This document shows, piece after piece, positions 58,398 through 64,000 of a DNA stretch of 64,000 bases. Every line of letters begins with the position of its first letter. The stretch's first letter is position 1. Below the pieces are notes generated by a model. The model was not told where the DNA came from and made no database searches. It saw only the letters and a program-made list of their open reading frames with translations. The stretch comes from Proteles cristata cristata (taxonomy: Eukaryota; Chordata; Mammalia; Carnivora; Hyaenidae): assembly GCA_017311185.1 (NCBI GenBank), contig JAESUZ010002613.1, forward strand, positions 124,001 through 188,000, given 5' to 3'. The translations under genes were made by a program, and so were the position numbers.

Positions 58398-59365
58398 AAG
58401 AAGGGACTGGAGCACCGCCACTCTCCTCCCCACAGCCGCCAAGGCAAAACTCCTGCCTGAGGCATTGGATCACGCCACGCCCATCCCTGCTTGAGAGCTG
58501 CCCTCCTCCCCCCACCTTTTTTCCCCTTTTTCTTCTTCTTTCTCTTTTCTCTCTTTTCTCCCCAAAACACTGACCTGATTAACTCTGGTCACCGGCTTGC
58601 TTAAACAATCACAACTAGTCCATTCTGTAAATGTAAATTCTACACCTACCGACATTTTCAGCTCTTTCTCTCAAGAGTAATTAGACTATGTAGTTTCTCT
58701 GGATAATACCAGCATCCTTCTCTCACCTATCCAACCATATTCTATCCTTTAGCTCTTTGAAAAAAGCTTCTTATCCCTTCTGCCTGTTCATTCTATTTCC
58801 AATTTTGCTTCATCCCCGCCCTGTCTTCTCTCTCTTTCTCTATGCTCTTCAACCAGCACTGTATACACACGGCTATTTAACTGTAGCTAGGAAATCCGGT
58901 TATATGCTTAAAAGCATTCTCTGTCCATCGGTTTTCTTCTTTTTTCCTTTTCTTTTCTCCTTTTTGATCCTTTTATGTATTTTATACTCTCTATTATTCT
59001 CCCTCCCTCCTCCGTCTTTTCTCTTAACTTTTTCATTTTCCCTCTCGGTTTGCATGTTAGTTGAATTAGCCTGCGTGTTTGTGTGCCCCTAGTCCCTGTG
59101 TGTTTGTCTGTCTGTTTTCTTTTCCAGGGCTACTTCAAGAAACAAGCCAGAGTACACAAGGTGGAGAGTCCCAAATATCACTACGAATAGGAAAATAAAA
59201 TAACCAAGGTCCCAACAAGAGAGACCAAGAGATACCATTCAAAATACACTCTCTGAAAGGATAGGCCCTGGACAGTGAAAGAGTCTTCTTGGGTACAGCA
59301 GCGCTCATAGGTGCAGAGAGCATAACAGGTCTTTAAAACTAACAAGAGCTGGAGAGCTAACTAAA

Positions 59366-60196
59366 ATGATGAAACGAAAGAACTCTCCTCCAAAGAAACT
59401 CCAAGAAGAAAGGACAGCTAATGAACTGCTCAAAACAGATATCAGCAGCATAACTGAACAAGATTTTAGAATGATAATGGTAAAATTAATAGCTGGGCTT
59501 GAAAAAAGCATAAGGGGTATCAAAGAAACTATGGCTAGAGACAGAATGGAAAATAAAAATAGGCATGAAGAATTAAAAAATGCAATAAACGAGATACATA
59601 ATAAATCAGAGGCCTCCAATGCATGGATTGAAGAGGCAAAAAGGAGAATAAGTGATCTAGAAGACACCATGATAGAAAAACAAGAAGCTGACAAAAAAAG
59701 AGACAAATTGATCCAGGAACATGAAACAAGAGTTCGAGAACTCAGCGATACGGTCAAACACAACAATATCTGTATCATAGGAATCCCAGAAGATGAAGAG
59801 AGAGGGAAAGGTGCTGAAGGAGTCCTGGAACAAATTATAGCAGAGAACGTCCCTGACCTGGGGAAGGAAGTAAATGAGGAAATACAAGAGGCTCAGAGGA
59901 CTCCCCTCAGATGTAACTTGAATCGATCTTCTGCACGGCATATCATAGTGAAAATGGCAAAATACAAGAACAAAGAGAGAATTTTGAAAGCACCTAGGGA
60001 GAAAAGGGCCCTCACATACAAAGGGAAACCTATCAGAGTGATGACAGACCTATCTAATGAAACTTGGCAGGCCAGAAAGGAATGGCAAGAGATCTTCAAT
60101 GTGATGAACAGTAAAAATATGCAGCCAAGAATCCTCTATCCAGCAAACCTGTCATTCAAAATAGAAGGAGAGATAAAAAAAAACCTTTCCAAATAA
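59366..60196 (+). pseudogene. L1 copy 2 ORF1, complete amino end, late frameshift
   Basis: ATG at 59366 opens a 276-codon frame: basic amino end MMKRKNSPPKK, a coiled coil from about residue 40 to 125 (KLIAGLEKSIRG, then heptads to VRELSD), an RRM from about 130 (NNICIIGIPE; RHIIVKMAKYKNKERIL) and the start of the carboxy domain. The A-run after EGEI has 9 A against 11 in copy 1, shifting the frame to an early stop about 65 bases before the normal one (60261-60263). Nearly intact, but the carboxy end is lost. Confidence 0.9.
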
Positions 60197-60309
60197 ACAG
60201 AAATTGAAAGAATTTGTCACCACGAAGCCAGCCCTACAAGAAATCCTGAGGGGGACGCTCTGAAGGAAAGGTTGCAAGGAACAAAGATTCCAGAGACACC
60301 ACCACAAAC

Positions 60310-61551
60310 ATGAACCCTACAAAAGATACAAAGACTCTAAACCCACATATTTCAATAATAACACTGAATGTAAATGGGCTGAATGCTCCAATCAAAAGAC
60401 ATAGGGTAGCAGAATGGATTAAAAAACAAAATCCATCTATATGCTGTCTACAAGAAACTCATTTTAGACGGGAAGATACCTTCAGATTAAAAGTAAGGGG
60501 ATGGAGAAATATATATCATGCTACAGGAAATCAAAAGAAAGCCGGAGTAGCAATACTTCTATCAGACAAACTGGACTTTAAATTAAAGACAATAACAAGA
60601 GATGAAGAAGGGCACTACATAATAATTACAGGGTCCATCCATCAGGAAGAACTAACAATCATAAATGTCTACGCACCGAATATGGGAGCACCTAAATATC
60701 TAAAAACAATTAATCAAACAGAAACAAGCTTATAGATAAGAATGTGCTAATAGCAGTGGTCTTTAATACTCCGTTTACAGCAATGGATAGGTCAACCAGA
60801 CAGAAAATCACTAAAGAAATAATGGACTTGAAAGACACATTGGACCAGATGGATCTGACGGATCTATTTAGAACTTTACATCCTGAGGCCAGGGAATTTA
60901 CTTTCTTCTCAAGTGCGCATGGCACATTCTCCAAGATAGATCACATACTGGAACATAAAGCAGCCCTCAATAAATATCAAAGAATAGAGATCATACCATC
61001 ACACTGTCAGATCATAATGCTTTGAAACTTGAAATCAATCACAGAAAGAAGTCTGGAAAACCTCCAAAAACATGGAGGATAAAGAACACCCTTCTAAAGA
61101 ATGAATGGGCCAATCAGGCAATTCGAGATGAAATTTAAAAATATATGGAAACAAATGAAATGAGAATACAACAATCCAAAGTCTGTGGGATGCGGCAAAG
61201 GCAGTCCTAAGAGGAAAGTACATGCTCTCCAGGCCTATTTCAAGAGATTAGAAAAAGCGCAAGTCCAAAATCTAACAGCTCACCTAGAAGAACTAGAGGC
61301 AGAGCAACAAGAATGCCCTAAACCCAGTAGAAGAAGAGAAATAGTAAAAATTAGAGCAGAAATAAACAACATAGAGACCAAAGAAACAATTGAACAGATC
61401 CATGAAACCAAAAATTGGTTTTTTGAAAAAATAAAATTGACAAGCCTCTAGCCAGACTTACCAAAAAGAAAAGAGAGAGCACCCAAATAGACAAAATTAT
61501 GAATGAAAATGGACTTATTACAACCAACCCCTCAGAAATACAAGCAATTAT
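60310..61551 (+). pseudogene. L1 copy 2 ORF2, endonuclease part only, catalytic Asp lost
   Basis: Begins 46 bases after the expected ORF1 stop. The endonuclease keeps TLNVNGLN and QETH, then a frameshift near 60700. GDFN has become VVFN (Asp codon GAC to GTC at 60759-60761), removing a catalytic residue. A frame break before SDHNAL is identical to copy 1. The element ends before the reverse transcriptase core. Confidence 0.9.
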
Positions 61552-61680
61552 CCCCCTTTTTATAAATGAGAAAACAAGGGCATCAAGATCACACAATTAA
61601 TTCATGGTGGGGCTAATATTTAAACTTGATTCTGACTGCCACCTAAATCTATCTTCTTTCTACTACTCCTGCATTGCTTT
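61552..61680 (-). mobile_element. MIR SINE relic, antisense, abutting L1 copy 2
   Basis: CCCCTTTTTATAAATGAGAA, AACAAGGGCATCAAGATCAC, GGTGGGGCTAATATTTAAAC and TTCTTTCTACTACTCCTGC follow antisense MIR order. Its left side is missing at the L1 junction. Confidence 0.75.
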
Positions 61681-61899
61681 ACAACAAATTGATGATAAAT
61701 ATGTGAATCTCTTCCTTCCAAACTTCATTGCTGCAAACTGAGGTTTCTTTTAGGTCCAGCTCCTTGAAAAGCCCTAAGCTGAGGAAAGACCTATAAAAAA
61801 ACATGTGTTTATAAACACCAGAACCAATGTCACTACAAAATGTAAGTTTCCTAAAAGTTTCTCTTACACAAGCTGCAACCTGATTAACCCCAGATGAAG

Positions 61900-62430
61900 A
61901 TCTTCTATATCATGAGGGGACATTTTTGAAGGTCAGTTTGGGAAGTGGATGGCTTAGCTGAACGTTTTTGTCTCGTAAGCCTCTTTAAAGCAAGTTCACT
62001 TACACGTTGACTTGGGACTTTTTTTTCCAAAGCTGCTATATGTGATGATTCCCCCAAGTTGTATTCCAGTAAGAAATTAAGCCTTGTTAATGGGAAAGGA
62101 ATATCACCCACTTCTATTTTCATGCAAATGGTCCCAGAAGAATAAAAGGGGGGACAGTGAAAGTGATGACACTGATCTAATTATCTGCAGGCTAATATCA
62201 CCAAGTTCTTGAAAGGAACCCACAGAATGGCATGACACAGCCACACAAAACACAGCCAGGAAACAATTGGGATCTTAGCGGCAAGGCAAAAACTGGCTCC
62301 TCCGTGCATAAAGAGCTGTTTTGTGAGCATTTCTTGTTTCTTTCCATTAAGTCCCACTACCTCTTCCAAACAAGGGTGCAGTCTATTTTTAATCGATGCC
62401 CCCTTGCCTATAATCACTGACATGTACCAT
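61900..62430. promoter_or_regulatory. Candidate conserved non-coding element (enhancer-like)
   Basis: Repeat-free stretch with clustered homeobox/POU/SOX-like words: ATGCAAAT (62122-62129), CTAATTATCTGC and GGCTAATATC (about 62176-62200), AACAAT (62262-62267), TTAATGGG, TTTTTAATCGAT. No conservation data available; composition and motif density are the only evidence. Confidence 0.3.
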
Positions 62431-62584
62431 TCCAACTTCAGCTTTCTGGGGCCCACTGTCCACTCACACAGCTTCAAGCCCTGGTTTCATGGGAAATGTA
62501 ACACATGAAAATGAGACTTCAGTGGATACAGAGCCTCAGCATCCAAACACAATCTGTCTCTCACGTCATCCTATTAATCACAGA

Positions 62585-62730
62585 GTGAAGCCAATATTAA
62601 AAATGCCATGTTTTAAAATAAGGAAAATGAAATCCAAAAAAATGAAGCCACTTGACAAAACATTCAAAGCTACCAAGTGGAAAGAGAGGATCCCAAGTCT
62701 AAGACTCTTTATACTGTACCATACCGCAGA
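62585..62730 (-). mobile_element. MIR SINE relic, antisense
   Basis: CCATGTTTTAAAATAAGGAA, AATGAAGCCACTTGACAAAA, CTACCAAGTGGAAAGAGAGG and CTAAGACTCTTTATACTG follow antisense MIR order. Confidence 0.75.
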
Positions 62731-62913
62731 TGTGTTGTTAAGATGTCAACAAGAAGAAGAAATGAGAGGTATGCTCCAAAAAGCAACAGTCAGTGCAATT
62801 CAGCAGTGTCCTGGTTTGTGCTTTAGTTTCCTGCATCTAGCCTGCTTTGCCTGGCTTCCAGAGCTCTCCCAACCTTTCCTGAGGAGATTCTTCTCTAAAC
62901 AGGATGGGCTTTA

Positions 62914-63081
62914 AGGTACCTGGGTGACTCAGTGAGTTCAAGCCCCTCATCAGACTCATTTCTGTCAAGCCTGTTAGTGCAGAGACCACTGCAGATCCTC
63001 TGCCCCCCTCGCTCTTCCCCTCCCTCACTTGCTCTGTCCCTAAAATAAAATAAAGTAAAATAAAATAAAATAAAATAAAAA
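62914..63081 (+). mobile_element. CAN-SINE fragment with (AAAAT)n tail
   Basis: GGTACCTGGGTGACTCAGTG head joins directly to GAGTTCAAGCCCCTCATCAG, with most of the middle head lost. Tail is an AAAAT pentanucleotide repeat at about 63041-63080. Confidence 0.88.
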
Positions 63082-63415
63082 GGGGTGTGCTCCATCCCAC
63101 TTCTTTCACCCATCTCTCTGTTAATCTGCTGTTAGCTTAGTCCTATATCAAATGCCAACTGCCTTATCCTCACCTTACATAAGTACCATCAATGCCTGCG
63201 GCCAAGTCATGCCCTGCCCTGTTTCCAGACAAGTCTTTGCCTCCTAATACCAGCTCACATCAAATCAAGTTCATTACAACCCATTAGGCTCTTGGCCATC
63301 TCTCTTAGGGATCAAATTTACAGTTTACTTCCCCTGACCCTGCCTGAATCCAGCCCCATCCACTTCTCTTGGGCCTCATGGTGAGGTTCCACACACTCTA
63401 GCAGAGACAGTGCTT
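63082..63415. other. Unassigned intergenic stretch
   Basis: No gene or clear repeat recognised. Confidence 0.4.
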
Positions 63416-63419
63416 AGTA

Positions 63420-63592
63420 GGCAATTATCAAAAACTCTGGAGTCAGGCCTGGATTTGAGTCCCAATATATGAGTGGGTAAGGTATTTCGGAAGTTCTATA
63501 AACTTCTATTTTCTTACTTGTCTATGGAGAATGATACAATGAACCTCGTGAGGAATCAGCACACAGTGATTGTTCAATAAAGGCTAGATGTG
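63420..63592 (+). mobile_element. MIR SINE relic
   Basis: CTCTGGAGTCAGGCCTGGAT, TTGAGTCCCAATATATGAGT, CTTGTCTATGGAGAATGATA and GTGATTGTTCAATAAAGGC follow the full MIR order. Confidence 0.8.
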
Positions 63593-63789
63593 TTCAAGGT
63601 CATTACCTTCATTTATATTTAGTCAAAATTCTTTTACTGTTATTGAAGAATAACTTTACATTCAAATTAAATGGTAATAAATCATCTTACTACTTAAAAA
63701 TGGCTCATACTATTTAAGGAGTAAATAAATGATTAAATGAATGACTAAATAATTGAATCAATCAGATTACTGGATATACCTGGTACAAA

Positions 63790-63920
63790 TGAATCAATTC
63801 ACTTAAACAAATGAATATTAAATACTATCATGTCCCAGCTACTATGCTGAATTCTAGGTAAATAGCAGTGAATAAGATAGACAGGATCCTCGTTCAGTTT
63901 ACAGTCCAACAATTACTCTC
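63790..63920 (+). mobile_element. L2-like 3' relic
   Basis: AAATGAATATTAAATACTAT, CCAGCTACTATGCTGAATTC and AATAGCAGTGAATAAGATAG follow the L2 3' end pattern. Confidence 0.5.
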
Positions 63921-64000
63921 TCCTCCTTTGGTTTTTGATATGAAATCTACAATAACATTGAACAAAATGTATTGGAATTATTTGCTTTGGAAGCTGATTT

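Larger units (their letters stand above)
57288..61551 (+). mobile_element. Young L1 copy 2, 5' end intact, 3' half missing
   Basis: Begins GGGAGGGGCAAGATGGCGGA, with full CpG-rich 5'UTR to about 59365, ORF1 and the first third of ORF2, then stops abruptly at 61551 within ORF2 (AATACAAGCAATTAT). The next base belongs to an antisense MIR (CCCCCTTTTTATAAATGAGA). There is no poly(A) tail and no obvious target duplication, the reverse of normal L1 5' truncation. Very similar to copy 1 where they overlap. Confidence 0.95.

Noticed and set aside
59305..59778. 157-codon reverse frame
   Set aside because: Exact antisense of L1 ORF1, a known effect of its A-rich codons.
62489..62914. 141-codon plus frame
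   Set aside because: It spans an antisense MIR and ends at a SINE. No recognisable domain.

Overview
The window is nuclear DNA of a carnivoran mammal, most likely a felid. The strongest clue is about twenty copies of a tRNA-Lys-derived CAN-SINE of the cat type: a head like CCTGGGTGGCTCAGTCGGTT, then GGGCTCTGTGCTGAC, a CT-rich stretch and an AAATAAATAAA tail. L1 elements of a carnivoran type are also present. Codon and motif content is vertebrate. There are no operons, CRISPR arrays or prokaryotic features.

The only convincing intact protein gene is a single-exon gene on the minus strand at 18500-19789, recognised as FAM181B (429 aa). It sits in a strong CpG island (about 18410-20230). The rest is a gene desert of old and young repeats. 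Left of the gene (1-18.4 kb) lie a SINE-split L1 tail, MIR/L2 relics, an antisense old L1 (8.25-10.2 kb), an antisense MLT1-type LTR (11.28-11.76 kb), a long ancient repeat (12.6-14.65 kb), a MER20-like DNA transposon relic (15.46-15.67 kb) and an AT-rich repeat containing a perfect 30-bp palindrome (17.44 kb). Right of the gene (20-41 kb) are MIRs, SINEs and L1 fragments in otherwise plain intergenic sequence.

From 41.4 to 45.65 kb an old L1 is followed by a 5'-truncated HSPA8 (HSC70) processed pseudogene, itself split by a SINE. From 48.9 to 61.6 kb is a cluster of recent insertions. It holds a nearly full-length L1 with an 11-bp target duplication but an internal deletion of 5'UTR plus the ORF1 start; a young SINE with a perfect 15-bp duplication; a 1030-bp solo LTR of a class II endogenous retrovirus, minus strand, flanked by a 6-bp duplication; and a second L1 with intact 5' end but missing 3' half, whose 5'UTR carries another young SINE. 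No L1 here is coding-competent.

I did not find a new multi-gene system. The points most worth a second look are the nested young-insertion cluster, the L1 with a possible splice-type internal deletion, the abnormal 3'-truncated L1, the solo class II LTR, the HSPA8 retrocopy, the AT palindrome, and possible conserved non-coding enhancers at 61.9-62.4 kb and 39.0-39.3 kb. Repeat family names come from recognition by eye, without any database search.
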